DNA of 52,910 bases from Bacillota bacterium. Its GTDB lineage: Bacteria; Bacillota; Clostridia; Peptostreptococcales; Anaerovoracaceae. Numbering within the stretch: the stretch's first letter is position 1; each line of letters starts with the position of its first letter. The notes beneath the pieces are model-generated. The model was not told where the DNA came from and did no database searches. It saw only the letters and a program-made list of their open reading frames with translations. The translations under genes were made by a program, and so were the position numbers. The stretch is taken from the NCBI GenBank assembly GCA_021769295.1, contig JAETTD010000017.1, positions 1-52,910 on the forward strand. The letters run 5' to 3'. Shown here one piece after another: positions 34,199-42,502 of the stretch.

Positions 34199-35146
34199 TC
34201 ATTTAAACACTACGGTGTATTTTTCCGCCAACTTTATCGGTTTGTATGAAAGCTTTGTTTTTCTTAAATTTTCAAGCCCCATATCCTCCTCACGATTTAC
34301 GTAAACCGTTTCCTCGGGCAATCGCTTGCAGAATTCATTGTTTATAACCTGATACAGTCCTCTTATTCTGTCATCAGCCTTTTCCACATGAACGATTACA
34401 GTCTCTTTGCTGTTTGTCCTGGCAAACTCGCCGAGAGTCACCGCTTCTATCTTTCCGTTGATTCTTATTACCCCTGTCAAAAGACCCTTTCCGACAAAAG
34501 TCAAAAGCTCCTCTATCGCCTCTGTTTCCAGCTCAAGAATCTCTTTCCATTCTTCGGGAGTCTCTCCCAGCTTGTACTCGTTCTTGCTTCTGATATATGC
34601 CATAATTTCGGATACTGTTTCTTTGGTGGCCTCTTCGTAGGTAAAATCATAATTACGCAGGAAGTAGTTCAAATGGTTTTTCTTTTGGTGAAGTTTACGC
34701 CCTCTTAAACTGATTAAATCGTCTTTGAGATAGATATAGTCATCGTCGTCACGGGTATGTTCAATATCTGCCCCGTCTCCGTAAGCCTCCTTTAAAATGG
34801 GCAGCAAAGACTCTGGTATAAGGCTCATCTCAAAGGCCTGTCCCTTTTCTTCAAAAATTTTCTTTGCTTCTTCTATGGTTTCCCTTATCTTTTTCGGTTC
34901 ATATCGGCCGTCTTTTGTAAGGGGAAAGGACATAAAATATTCTTCCTCTTCTGTTTCAAGGGTTCCCAGTCCTGCAATACAGAGATAATCTCCTATTACC
35001 TGCCAGCTCAGCTTGTGCGTGTTTCTCCATATATAATTGGCAATAAACGTATGGCTTGATGATTGATAATCATATCCGTCAAAAAAGCTGTTCAGCAATT
35101 CAATGTCTTTTTCAGTCAGGTTGTTAAAATCATTCTCAAATATCAT
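34199..35146 (-). CDS. DUF2156 domain protein
   Basis: The 315-residue soluble protein matches the DUF2156 family, the GNAT-like fold found in the C-terminal domain of phosphatidylglycerol lysyltransferases. Recognisable parts are SFFDGYDYQSSSHTFIANYI near the start and RGRKLHQKKNHLNYFLRNYD in the middle. It lacks the membrane domain of MprF, so its acceptor is unknown. It lies 2 bp after the isochorismatase-like gene. Confidence 0.8.
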   Translation of the reverse strand: MIFENDFNNLTEKDIELLNSFFDGYDYQSSSHTFIANYIWRNTHKLSWQVIGDYLCIAGLGTLETEEEEYFMSFPLTKDGRYEPKKIRETIEEAKKIFEEKGQAFEMSLIPESLLPILKEAYGDGADIEHTRDDDDYIYLKDDLISLRGRKLHQKKNHLNYFLRNYDFTYEEATKETVSEIMAYIRSKNEYKLGETPEEWKEILELETEAIEELLTFVGKGLLTGVIRINGKIEAVTLGEFARTNSKETVIVHVEKADDRIRGLYQVINNEFCKRLPEETVYVNREEDMGLENLRKTKLSYKPIKLAEKYTVVFK

Positions 35147-35148
35147 AT

Positions 35149-35703
35149 CTATTTTACGATTGCGGAAATTTCCTTAAATTCCGCTGCCTTGGCTCCTCCT
35201 AAAATTTCATATAAGATGCTTTCTGCAGATGTAATCATTACGCCTGCCGCCGAAAGACGCATCACGGACAATCTATGATTTTCTTCATCCCTTGAGCGTG
35301 CGCAGTCCGCTGCAAGAACCACTTTATATCCTGCTTCCAGCAAATCCAATGCAGTTTGCTCCACGCATATATGAGTTTCTATACCGGTAAGGATTACGGT
35401 ATTTCTGTTTGTCGCTTTCAATGCTTTGCAAAATTCTTCGTTTCTGTATGCGCTGAAAGATGTTTTATCTATGGCCTCAAAGTCTCCCAGTGCCGAAGTC
35501 ACCGGCTCAGTCGTCTGTCCGAGACCTTTTGCATACTGCGTTGTAACTATCTTCGGGATGCCAAATACGTTAAGTCCCCTTGCAAGCTTAATTATGTTTT
35601 TCTCAAGTTTTTCCTTGTCGTACATGGCAGGAAGTAGTTTTTCCTGAAAGTCTATTGCCACAAAAACCACGTCATCTCTGTTCAGTCTCACTATATTTTT
35701 CAT
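35149..35703 (-). CDS. Isochorismatase-fold cysteine hydrolase
   Basis: The 184-residue protein has the Asp-Lys-Cys triad of this family: Asp18 in FVAIDFQEKL, Lys80 in AIDKTSFSAY and Cys113 in TGIETHICVEQTALD. Relatives hydrolyse isochorismate, nicotinamide or other amides; specificity is not apparent. It overlaps surE by 4 bp and is part of the sirtuin-surE-hydrolase-DUF2156 run. The neighbouring NAD-consuming sirtuin makes a nicotinamidase-like role tempting, but sequence does not show it. Confidence 0.85.
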   Translation of the reverse strand: MKNIVRLNRDDVVFVAIDFQEKLLPAMYDKEKLEKNIIKLARGLNVFGIPKIVTTQYAKGLGQTTEPVTSALGDFEAIDKTSFSAYRNEEFCKALKATNRNTVILTGIETHICVEQTALDLLEAGYKVVLAADCARSRDEENHRLSVMRLSAAGVMITSAESILYEILGGAKAAEFKEISAIVK

Positions 35704-36464
35704 ATTTCAATCTCCCATTTTTCCATTTCCTTGATGCCCTGATAGTCGTTCAAATCGTAGCGCAGCGCCGATATGGTAGCGTAGCCCTCTCTTATAAGCT
35801 TCACATCTATATCGTTTACCTGACTTTCAGCGACTGACGGTGTTCCCGTATACTTATATGTCACCTCTGTACCCTTGCGCGCGATTTCTTCAAACCATTC
35901 GTCGTATTCTACAGAGCCCAGCCTGGCGACCTTTAAGCCCTTAATATTTTCCATTGGAATGTCCGGCGTGTTGATGCTGATAACTCCCAGTTTGCCTTTA
36001 TATTCAAGAGCTTTGGGCAGCACCTCCACCGCCAGCTTGCACGCGCCTTCAAAGTGTGTTGCCTCGTGGCTGTTTACGGATACCGCAACTGCGGGAATTC
36101 CGTCCATCATTCCTTCGGCGGCAGCGGAAACCGTGCCCGAATACATGGTGTCCGTTCCCAGATTTGCTCCATGGTTGATTCCGGCATACACTATATCAAT
36201 ATGTATTCCCTGTTTCTTTAAGAGGTCTATTCCCAGCTTGACGCAGTCAGCGGGAGTTCCGTCACACTCGAAAGCCATTTTGGCATTTTCAAACTCCACC
36301 TCTTTGACTTTTATTTCTCCATGAATGCTTAAGGCATGGCTGCTTGCGCTTCGCTGGGTATGGGGCGCTATTACGTACACATCACCGCACCGGCTCAAAG
36401 CCTTTGCTAATGCTTTAATGCCCTGCGCTCCTATTCCGTCGTCATTTGAAATCAATATATTCAT
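35700..36464 (-). CDS. surE: 5'/3'-nucleotidase SurE
   Basis: The metal-dependent phosphatase acts on nucleoside monophosphates. The 254 residues carry NDDGIGAQGIKALA with the metal Asp pair near residue 8, HTQRSASSHALSIHG, and SGINHGANLG-like YAGINHGANLGTD. Length is typical. It shares a base with the sirtuin stop and overlaps the hydrolase gene by 4 bp. Confidence 0.95.
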   Translation of the reverse strand: MNILISNDDGIGAQGIKALAKALSRCGDVYVIAPHTQRSASSHALSIHGEIKVKEVEFENAKMAFECDGTPADCVKLGIDLLKKQGIHIDIVYAGINHGANLGTDTMYSGTVSAAAEGMMDGIPAVAVSVNSHEATHFEGACKLAVEVLPKALEYKGKLGVISINTPDIPMENIKGLKVARLGSVEYDEWFEEIARKGTEVTYKYTGTPSVAESQVNDIDVKLIREGYATISALRYDLNDYQGIKEMEKWEIEI

Positions 36465-37192
36465 TATTTTATTTCCATAACCTTTCCTATGCTGTCATTT
36501 ATCACCAAATCCGCTTTGCTGTCATACGGAGTTGCCTGTTTATTTATCAATACTAAATTATTCCCCCTAAAATACCTTATTAAACCTGCCGCAGGATAAA
36601 CGACAAGAGAAGTTCCTCCGATAATCAAAGTATCCGCCCTTTCTATTGCATTTATAGCGCCTATCATGCAGGATTCGTCCAGAGGTTCTTCATAGAGCAC
36701 AACGTCAGGCTTAACAATTCCGCCGCACTCGTGACAGCGAGGGATTCCGTCCTTGCAGTTTGCCTCATCCATAACATATTCAACATCATAGAATTTGCCG
36801 CAATCCATGCAATAATTCCGCAATACACTGCCATGAAGTTCAAAAACATTTTTGCTTCCGGCTTTCTGATGCAGTCCGTCTATGTTCTGGGTTACGACCG
36901 CCTTGAGTTTTCCCTGATTTTCCAAATAGGCAAGAGCTTTGTGAGCCTTGTTGGGCTGAGCTTCTAAGTATATCAGATTATTTTTGTAATAATCAAAGAA
37001 AGTTTTGGTATGCCTCATAAAAAATGTATGTGAAAGCATTTCTTCCGGGGAGTAGCCGTACTGCTTCTGTGCGCTGTAGAGGCCTTTTTCCGAGCGAAAA
37101 TCGGGTATATCACTTTCGGTGGAAACTCCCGCACCGCCAAAAAATACTATAGAGTCGGAACTGTCAATCACCTTTTTTAATCTTTCGTCCAT
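36464..37192 (-). CDS. cobB: NAD-dependent protein deacylase (sirtuin)
   Basis: The 242-residue Sir2 enzyme has GAGVSTESDIPDFRS-type GGAGVSTESDIPDFRSEKGL, QNIDGLHQKAG and ELHGS with the catalytic His, and a zinc site of CMDCGK and CHECGG. VLYEEPLDE and TLIIGGTSLVVYPAAGL complete the NAD fold. First gene of a four-gene minus-strand run, with surE directly after it. It removes acyl groups from protein lysines; targets are unknown. Confidence 0.93.
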   Translation of the reverse strand: MDERLKKVIDSSDSIVFFGGAGVSTESDIPDFRSEKGLYSAQKQYGYSPEEMLSHTFFMRHTKTFFDYYKNNLIYLEAQPNKAHKALAYLENQGKLKAVVTQNIDGLHQKAGSKNVFELHGSVLRNYCMDCGKFYDVEYVMDEANCKDGIPRCHECGGIVKPDVVLYEEPLDESCMIGAINAIERADTLIIGGTSLVVYPAAGLIRYFRGNNLVLINKQATPYDSKADLVINDSIGKVMEIK

Positions 37193-37295
37193 GTTTCCTC
37201 CTTCTTTCTCCTTGCGGCAACGCCGTTACAATTTGTTTGCGTTCATTATACCACTTATGGTAAAATTTTGGTAGAACTTTAGGGAGGATTGAGAT

Positions 37296-38438
37296 ATGAA
37301 TAATAAAAAAGAAAAGGTTGCTCTGGTTCTAAGCGGAGGCGGTTCCCGAGGGGCATACGAAGCCGGCGCATGGCAGGCACTCACTGAGCTTGGCATAGAC
37401 ATCGACATAGTAACCGGGACTTCCGTGGGCTCCATAAACGGCGCTATGGTATGCCAAGGGGATTTGGAACTCACCATTGACCTTTGGAAAGAAACCGAAA
37501 CTCACATGATATTTGATGTTCCGGAGGGAAGCCAAACGATAGATTACGCTAAAGAAATCGTCTTAAATAAAGGCGCAGGAACCACCGGTTTAATGGAATT
37601 GCTGAGCAAGTACATTGACGAAGAAAAAGTTCGCAACTCGCCGGTGGATTATGGCCTCGTAGTCGTGGAGCTGGCCAATCTCAAGCCTCATTTTCTCTTT
37701 AAAGAGGATATTAAAAAAGGTCAGCTTATCGACTATATCCTCGCCAGTTCTTCCGTATTTCCGGCTGTCCACGCATGCCAAATAGACGGCAAAGAATATA
37801 TCGACGGAGGATATTACGACGTACTTCCTGTTGAAATGGCATTGAACAAAGGCGCTGACAAAATCTTTGCCGTTAAGCTCAACGCTATCGGTGTTTTGCG
37901 CCATGAGCCTTTGAAAAACGCCCGTGATTTAACGATTATAGAATCCAAATGGAACCTTGGAAACACCCTGATATTCGATGTGAACAACTCCCGCAGAATA
38001 ATGAGGCTGGGCTATCTTGATACCATGAAGGCCCTCGGCATTCTTGACGGCGAATACTATGCCTTTGCCAAAAATTCTTTTAGCAAAACCGACACGAAAA
38101 TGGCAGATGCCTGCGCTCACATCTTTGACATGGAGCCAACCATTTTATATACAAAAGAACAGTTCCTCAAAAAACTGTCTTTCTCCATATCTTCTTTCGG
38201 AAAGGATTTTGACGAGGCAATGTCTAATTTTAAAAATCTCGGAAGCAAAATGTTAAATGCAGCCGAGATTATAAAGGACATTAAAAGCATCGCTAACGCC
38301 CGTGTGCTCTGTTTTATGATAGCGCAGAATTTAAAAGAAAAAGGCGCTGACAGCATATTTCTCAACCGCGGCATCATAAGGCTGATTCCCGAGCCCATTT
38401 TAGCCGCAAGGTTTTTGAATAAGTATGGGTTGATATAA
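37296..38438 (+). CDS. Patatin-like phospholipase family protein
   Basis: The 380-residue protein has the patatin catalytic dyad: oxyanion loop GGGSRGAYEAG (14-24), nucleophile Ser43 in GTSVGS and Asp170 in DGGYYD. No signal peptide is seen, so it acts in the cytoplasm or on the inner membrane face. The C-terminal ~150 residues are unassigned. It stands alone on the plus strand with GGGAGG before the ATG; a plausible promoter is TTGCGT-18-TAAAAT in the upstream gap. Confidence 0.88.
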   Translation: MNNKKEKVALVLSGGGSRGAYEAGAWQALTELGIDIDIVTGTSVGSINGAMVCQGDLELTIDLWKETETHMIFDVPEGSQTIDYAKEIVLNKGAGTTGLMELLSKYIDEEKVRNSPVDYGLVVVELANLKPHFLFKEDIKKGQLIDYILASSSVFPAVHACQIDGKEYIDGGYYDVLPVEMALNKGADKIFAVKLNAIGVLRHEPLKNARDLTIIESKWNLGNTLIFDVNNSRRIMRLGYLDTMKALGILDGEYYAFAKNSFSKTDTKMADACAHIFDMEPTILYTKEQFLKKLSFSISSFGKDFDEAMSNFKNLGSKMLNAAEIIKDIKSIANARVLCFMIAQNLKEKGADSIFLNRGIIRLIPEPILAARFLNKYGLI

Positions 38439-38446
38439 GCCTGCCC

Positions 38447-39007
38447 TTACGCCTCATCTATCCTATAGGCAAAGAACTTCTTTGCCGGCGTTTTGTACAG
38501 AGCCATGGCAAGCACGGTTGCAAGAACCAGACCCACCGTGAACTGAGCTACGTTGAAAGGAGCTCCGAGGAAGCCTGAAAGCAGGTTGCCCGCAAACACT
38601 CCGTCAACTACTGCATAGCCTATCACCATCTCGATTCCCGCAATTACCATTCCTACAATTTCTATCAATGGCATATTGCCTAATTTAATATGTTTCTTCT
38701 CTTTCTTCGTTGCTGCTTCAATAAAGATTCCCATTATAAACGCCATAAGCGCCTTTATTATCAACGTCCAGATTGAGTACATGGCATAACCGCCCATTAT
38801 ATCGGCCAGCGCCGAACCGAGACCTGCCGCAACGCTTCCGCCCTTCTTTCCAAGAAGCAATACCGACAGAAAAATCATCGAGTCTCCCAGATGAACGTAC
38901 CCTTGGGTAAAGGGACTTGGAATTCTTATGCTTATAGTCGCTACCAAAACAAGGCATGTCATCAGCGCCGTCAAAACCAACTTGTATGTTTTTTCATTTC
39001 TTACCAT
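38447..39007 (-). CDS. ECF transporter substrate-binding S component, possibly for vitamin B6
   Basis: The 186-residue protein has six hydrophobic segments and the ECF S pattern: ATISIRIPSPFTQGYVHLGD, followed by GSALADIMGGYAMYSIWTLI. It needs a shared EcfT-EcfA module, not in the window. The divergent MocR-type gene makes it a candidate for pyridoxine/pyridoxal uptake, since MocR/PdxR proteins often control vitamin B6 genes. That is inference; riboflavin or hydroxymethylpyrimidine subunits look similar. Confidence 0.8.
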   Translation of the reverse strand: MVRNEKTYKLVLTALMTCLVLVATISIRIPSPFTQGYVHLGDSMIFLSVLLLGKKGGSVAAGLGSALADIMGGYAMYSIWTLIIKALMAFIMGIFIEAATKKEKKHIKLGNMPLIEIVGMVIAGIEMVIGYAVVDGVFAGNLLSGFLGAPFNVAQFTVGLVLATVLAMALYKTPAKKFFAYRIDEA

Positions 39008-39029
39008 ATCAATACTCCCTTTTGCGTTA

Positions 39030-39080
39030 TTGCTTTTTTGTTATCATGGTATTATAATACTACTAAAATGTAATCTGTAA
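39030..39080. promoter_or_regulatory. Divergent overlapping promoters on a palindrome
   Basis: GTATTATAATAC (39049-39060) is a perfect palindrome that supplies both -10 boxes. Plus strand: TTGCTT (39030-39035), 17 nt, TATAAT (39053-39058) for the MocR gene. Minus strand: TTACAG (39080-39075), 18 nt, TATAAT (39056-39051) for the ECF gene. A repressor or activator here would control both genes. Confidence 0.65.
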
Positions 39081-39130
39081 AATATGCAAATACAATTATT
39101 TTTATAAGTACAGTTAGGAGGAACTTCCTT

Positions 39131-40516
39131 ATGCGTCCGATTATTTTAGATTTTTCTGACAGTTCATCAGATTCTTTATACATACAGTTATATCGCAGTG
39201 TCAGAGATGACATACTTTCCGGTCAAATTAAGGGAGGAGAAAAACTTCCTTCCCTGAGAGTTCTGTCAAAAAATCTCAATATAAGCATAACTACAACTCA
39301 GCTTGCATATAACCAGCTCCTGGTTGAAGGCTACATAATAAGCAAACCTCAATCCGGCTATTATGCAGCGCAGGTTTCGGCCTCAAAGTACGATTTGCCG
39401 GTCATGAAACCATATGATTTCACATCGGATGAGGCTTTTCACTTGGAAGACAATCCTTTCATATGCGACGGAGACTGTTTTGATTTCAACAAATGGAAAA
39501 AATGCAGTTCAAAAGTTTTTAACGATTATTCCGACCTTCTCCTCTTTGAAAGCGACACTCAAGGAGAATCCGCCCTGCGTTTTGAAATATCAAAATATGT
39601 ATATTCTTCGAGAGGTGTAACCTGCACACCGGAACAGATAGTTATCGGCGCAGGTACTCAGCAGATTACAGGCCACCTCTGCCGTATACTTTCCAAGATG
39701 AACATAAATCATGTTTCGCTTGAAAGCCCCGGTTACCTGCCTGTACACAGCATGTTCTGCGATAGCGGTTTTGCCATTTCCCACATACCTGTAGACAAAG
39801 AAGGAATCGACATTTCAAAACTTCCCATAAACATATCATCCGCCGTGTATGTGAGCCCTTCCAACCAGTTCCCTACCGGTGCGGTCATGCCTGTAGGCAA
39901 GCGAAGCAAGCTTCTCGATTGGGCGGCAGATAACGACAGCATAATCATAGAGGACGATTATGACAGCGAGCTTCGCTATTTCGGAAGACCCGTTCCCGCT
40001 CTGCAAAGTCTGGACAAGAACAGCAGGGTTGTCTATCTGGGTTCCTTTTCTTCAACATTGTTTCCGGCAGTAAAGATTTCATACATGGTTCTGCCGCAGC
40101 CTATGGTGGAAATCTTTGAGCAGATTAAAGGGCAGTACACCCAGACATGTTCCAAAGCCGAACAGCTTACCCTGGCTCTTTTTATGGAAAAGGGATATTA
40201 TTACACAGGAATCCGCAAGCTGAGAAGCCTTTACGCTCAAAAACTTGCAATTACCCTTCAAACTTTTGATGTCTTTGGCGGCGATAACATCATTCCAATA
40301 GATACTCAGTCCGGCATAAACCTGATAATTAAAATAAAAACAAAAAAAACTGCCGACAGGCTTTGCGAAGAAGCAAAGTCCATCGGCTTGCAGATGATAC
40401 CTCTTTCGGAACTGACCGAGCAGGAAACCACCGCTCTGATATTTTATTACAGCAAACTTCCCATAAACAGAATAGAGTCTCTGATTAAGAATCTGCTGCA
40501 GATATGGGATGCCTAA
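39131..40516 (+). CDS. MocR/PdxR-type regulator with an aminotransferase-like domain missing the PLP lysine
   Basis: The 461-residue protein has a GntR winged helix (residues 10-78: GEKLPSLRVLSKNLNISITT) and a fold-type I aminotransferase domain. EDDYDSELRYFG retains the PLP-pyridine Asp. The Schiff-base lysine of family members (GTFSKTL pattern) is replaced: GSFSSTLFPAVKISY has Ser308 (codon TCA at 40052-40054). The regulator may bind PLP non-covalently or another ligand. It is divergent from an ECF S component. Its stop overlaps that of apbE by 4 bp tail to tail. Confidence 0.88.
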   Translation: MRPIILDFSDSSSDSLYIQLYRSVRDDILSGQIKGGEKLPSLRVLSKNLNISITTTQLAYNQLLVEGYIISKPQSGYYAAQVSASKYDLPVMKPYDFTSDEAFHLEDNPFICDGDCFDFNKWKKCSSKVFNDYSDLLLFESDTQGESALRFEISKYVYSSRGVTCTPEQIVIGAGTQQITGHLCRILSKMNINHVSLESPGYLPVHSMFCDSGFAISHIPVDKEGIDISKLPINISSAVYVSPSNQFPTGAVMPVGKRSKLLDWAADNDSIIIEDDYDSELRYFGRPVPALQSLDKNSRVVYLGSFSSTLFPAVKISYMVLPQPMVEIFEQIKGQYTQTCSKAEQLTLALFMEKGYYYTGIRKLRSLYAQKLAITLQTFDVFGGDNIIPIDTQSGINLIIKIKTKKTADRLCEEAKSIGLQMIPLSELTEQETTALIFYYSKLPINRIESLIKNLLQIWDA

Positions 40517-41589
40517 TTGGTGTTAAAATTAAGTTCATCATCCGATAAGTGCACTTTGCCTTCAGCAGTGACAAAGACAGCTTCCACTCCGTCCATGCCT
40601 TGTATGAGTTTAAGTCCGTCATCAAGGCCAAGAGCAAGGCATGCGGTGCTGAGGCCGTCACAGTCAACGGAATGGCCCTTTCCGCCGATGACGGTAACTG
40701 ACAGCAAATCCGTATCCTTAGGATAGCCCGTCCTTGGGTCAAGTACATGATGATATTTCTTTCCGTCTATTTCAAAATATCTTTCATAGGTTCCTGACGT
40801 TACCAGAGTTTTGTCTCTGCAAGGAATGGTCCCCAGCAATTGGCTTCTGCCGAAGGCGGGGTCGGCTATGCCTATGACAAACTCGCTTCCGCTGCCGTCC
40901 TCAAGGCTTTTGCCCTTTTCACCTATGGTAACTATATTGCCGCCCAAATCCACCACGGCGCTTGTCACTCCCTGTTCCTCAAGATATTGGGCAACCTTGT
41001 CTGCAATATAGCCTTTTGCTATTCCGCCCAGGTCTATCTCCGCTTCGCTGTCCAAAAGCCTTACAGTATTGCCTTCTACTTCTATTTTTGTATAGTCCAC
41101 ATGGGAAACTGCTTCAGCAAGTTCATTTTCATCAGGCAGCGTACCCGCTTTCTTTCCCTCTTCGTCCTCCTCATGAAAGTTCCACAAATCGCTTACTCTG
41201 CCTATGGTTATATCGAAAGCGCCTCCTGAAAGGTCGCCAAATTCCATACCCTTTTTTATCACTCGGACGGTTTCCTCATCGACCGTCACCGCTTTCCCGC
41301 CGGCATGATTTATATTATAAATATCGCTTCCCTCAATGGTTCTGCTCAGTTTCTTTTCATATCTGTCGCATATCTTAAAAGCCTCCGTAATCTTGAGCAG
41401 AGCTTCCTTTTCTTTCTCTTCGTCGCTCATTCCCTCGGTGCCCTCCATGGAATAAACGGTAATCCGGCACACAGTGTCCAAATAAAATCCTGTTTTTTCG
41501 ATTCCCTGATTATTCTCTTGGGCATTACATCCAAGCTGTGGTATAATAAGTATTGTCAACATCAACAATATTGTAAAAAACTTTTTCAT
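40513..41589 (-). CDS. apbE: FAD:protein FMN transferase
   Basis: ApbE attaches FMN through a phosphoester bond to Thr/Ser in SGAT-like motifs, as in RnfG and RnfD. The 358-residue lipoprotein (lipobox IPQLGC near residue 21) faces outward. Family motifs include GGAFDITIGRVSDLW, IDLGGIAKGYIAD, VVDLGGNIVTIG, HHVLDPRTGYP and VDCDGLSTACLALG. The start at 41589 follows AAGGGGAAC. It is divergent from the NusG_II gene, 29 bp away. Confidence 0.93.
   Translation of the reverse strand: MKKFFTILLMLTILIIPQLGCNAQENNQGIEKTGFYLDTVCRITVYSMEGTEGMSDEEKEKEALLKITEAFKICDRYEKKLSRTIEGSDIYNINHAGGKAVTVDEETVRVIKKGMEFGDLSGGAFDITIGRVSDLWNFHEEDEEGKKAGTLPDENELAEAVSHVDYTKIEVEGNTVRLLDSEAEIDLGGIAKGYIADKVAQYLEEQGVTSAVVDLGGNIVTIGEKGKSLEDGSGSEFVIGIADPAFGRSQLLGTIPCRDKTLVTSGTYERYFEIDGKKYHHVLDPRTGYPKDTDLLSVTVIGGKGHSVDCDGLSTACLALGLDDGLKLIQGMDGVEAVFVTAEGKVHLSDDELNFNTN
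41518..41547 (+). promoter_or_regulatory. Promoter of the NusG_II-Gx-EFR1 operon inside apbE
   Basis: TTGGGC (41518-41523), 18 nt, TATAAT (41542-41547). Because apbE starts only 29 bp from the plus-strand gene, this promoter falls within the signal-peptide coding part of apbE, so the two transcripts must overlap. Confidence 0.5.
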
Positions 41590-41618
41590 AAAGTTCCCCT
41601 TTCTCATAGGAGTTTGTT

Positions 41619-41987
41619 ATGATTAAAAAAGCAGATATTGCTCTGTTCCTTATAATTTTAATATTCGGTATCATCATTTCCTTCGTCTCTCTTTTCGGAA
41701 ATTCCGAGGGTGACAAAGTTAAAATTGCTGTTGACGGCCAATTGTTTGGCGTTTACGATATAAATACCGACCAAACCATTGAGGTGGAACAGAACAATCA
41801 TATAAATCATATTACCATAAAAGACGGTATGGTTTCAATGTCTTATTCGGATTGCGCAAATCAGGTGTGCGTACATTCAGAGGCCATTTCCATGACAAAA
41901 GATTCCATAGTCTGCCTGCCCAATAAGGTCATGATAGAAATCATTGCAGAAAATCAAGGAGGTGATGTGGATGTCATCTCAGGATAA
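41619..41987 (+). CDS. NusG domain II-like membrane-anchored protein
   Basis: The 122-residue protein has one N-terminal membrane helix (8-25) and a small beta domain of the NusG_II type, found in clostridia beside ApbE, Gx transporter and Rnf-related genes. YSDCANQVCVHSEAIS carries two cysteines spaced by four residues, followed by a third in DSIVCLPNKVMIEI. Its role is unknown; a redox or assembly function outside the membrane is plausible. It overlaps the next gene by 17 bp. Confidence 0.85.
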   Translation: MIKKADIALFLIILIFGIIISFVSLFGNSEGDKVKIAVDGQLFGVYDINTDQTIEVEQNNHINHITIKDGMVSMSYSDCANQVCVHSEAISMTKDSIVCLPNKVMIEIIAENQGGDVDVISG

Positions 41988-42498
41988 AAAAAACAGCTAT
42001 GCGCTGCGAACCAAACGTCTTGCCTTAAGCGCTATTCTGGCTGCTCTTGCAATGATTCTCTCTTATATAGAAGCCCTGATTCCCATGCCCGTACCCGTAC
42101 CGGGAATTAAACTTGGCCTTGCCAATCTGATAGTAATCATCGCCATATATAAGCTGGGATTTAAGTACGCCTTTACAATCAACTGCGTCCGCATTCTTAC
42201 TGCCGGATTGCTGTTTACGGGGGTTTTCGGAGTGATTTATTCCTTTGCAGGTGGTGTCTTAAGCATAGTTGTGATGTACCTTCTCTACAGGACGGATTTG
42301 TTCAGCATGGTGGGCATAAGCATGGCCGGAGGAGTCGCTCACAATCTTGGGCAGATTATTACTGCGTGTTTTATCATGTCCAATATCAGGCTTATGGGAT
42401 ATTTCCCGGTTTTATTGTTTGCAGGTATGATAAGCGGCATTCTCATAGGCATCGTCGCTTGGCTTGTCTATGGCAGATTGCCCCATTTAAAGGTGTGA
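41971..42498 (+). CDS. Gx transporter / heptaprenyl diphosphate synthase component I-like membrane protein
   Basis: The 175-residue membrane protein has five or six helices and the pattern ALSAILAALAMILSYIEALI, GIKLGLANLIVIIAIYKLG and MAGGVAHNLGQI. Such proteins look like ECF S components and are annotated as Gx transporter or HepPP synthase subunit I; a transport role is likelier. The ATG at 41971 follows AGGAGG by 8 nt; an ATG two codons earlier is too near. Confidence 0.82.
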   Translation: MSSQDKKNSYALRTKRLALSAILAALAMILSYIEALIPMPVPVPGIKLGLANLIVIIAIYKLGFKYAFTINCVRILTAGLLFTGVFGVIYSFAGGVLSIVVMYLLYRTDLFSMVGISMAGGVAHNLGQIITACFIMSNIRLMGYFPVLLFAGMISGILIGIVAWLVYGRLPHLKV

Positions 42499-42502
42499 AA
42501 AA

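Noticed and set aside
41944-41971. Earlier ATG codons for the Gx transporter gene
   Set aside because: They lie inside the NusG_II gene without a suitably spaced ribosome binding site; AGGAGG is ideally spaced for 41971.
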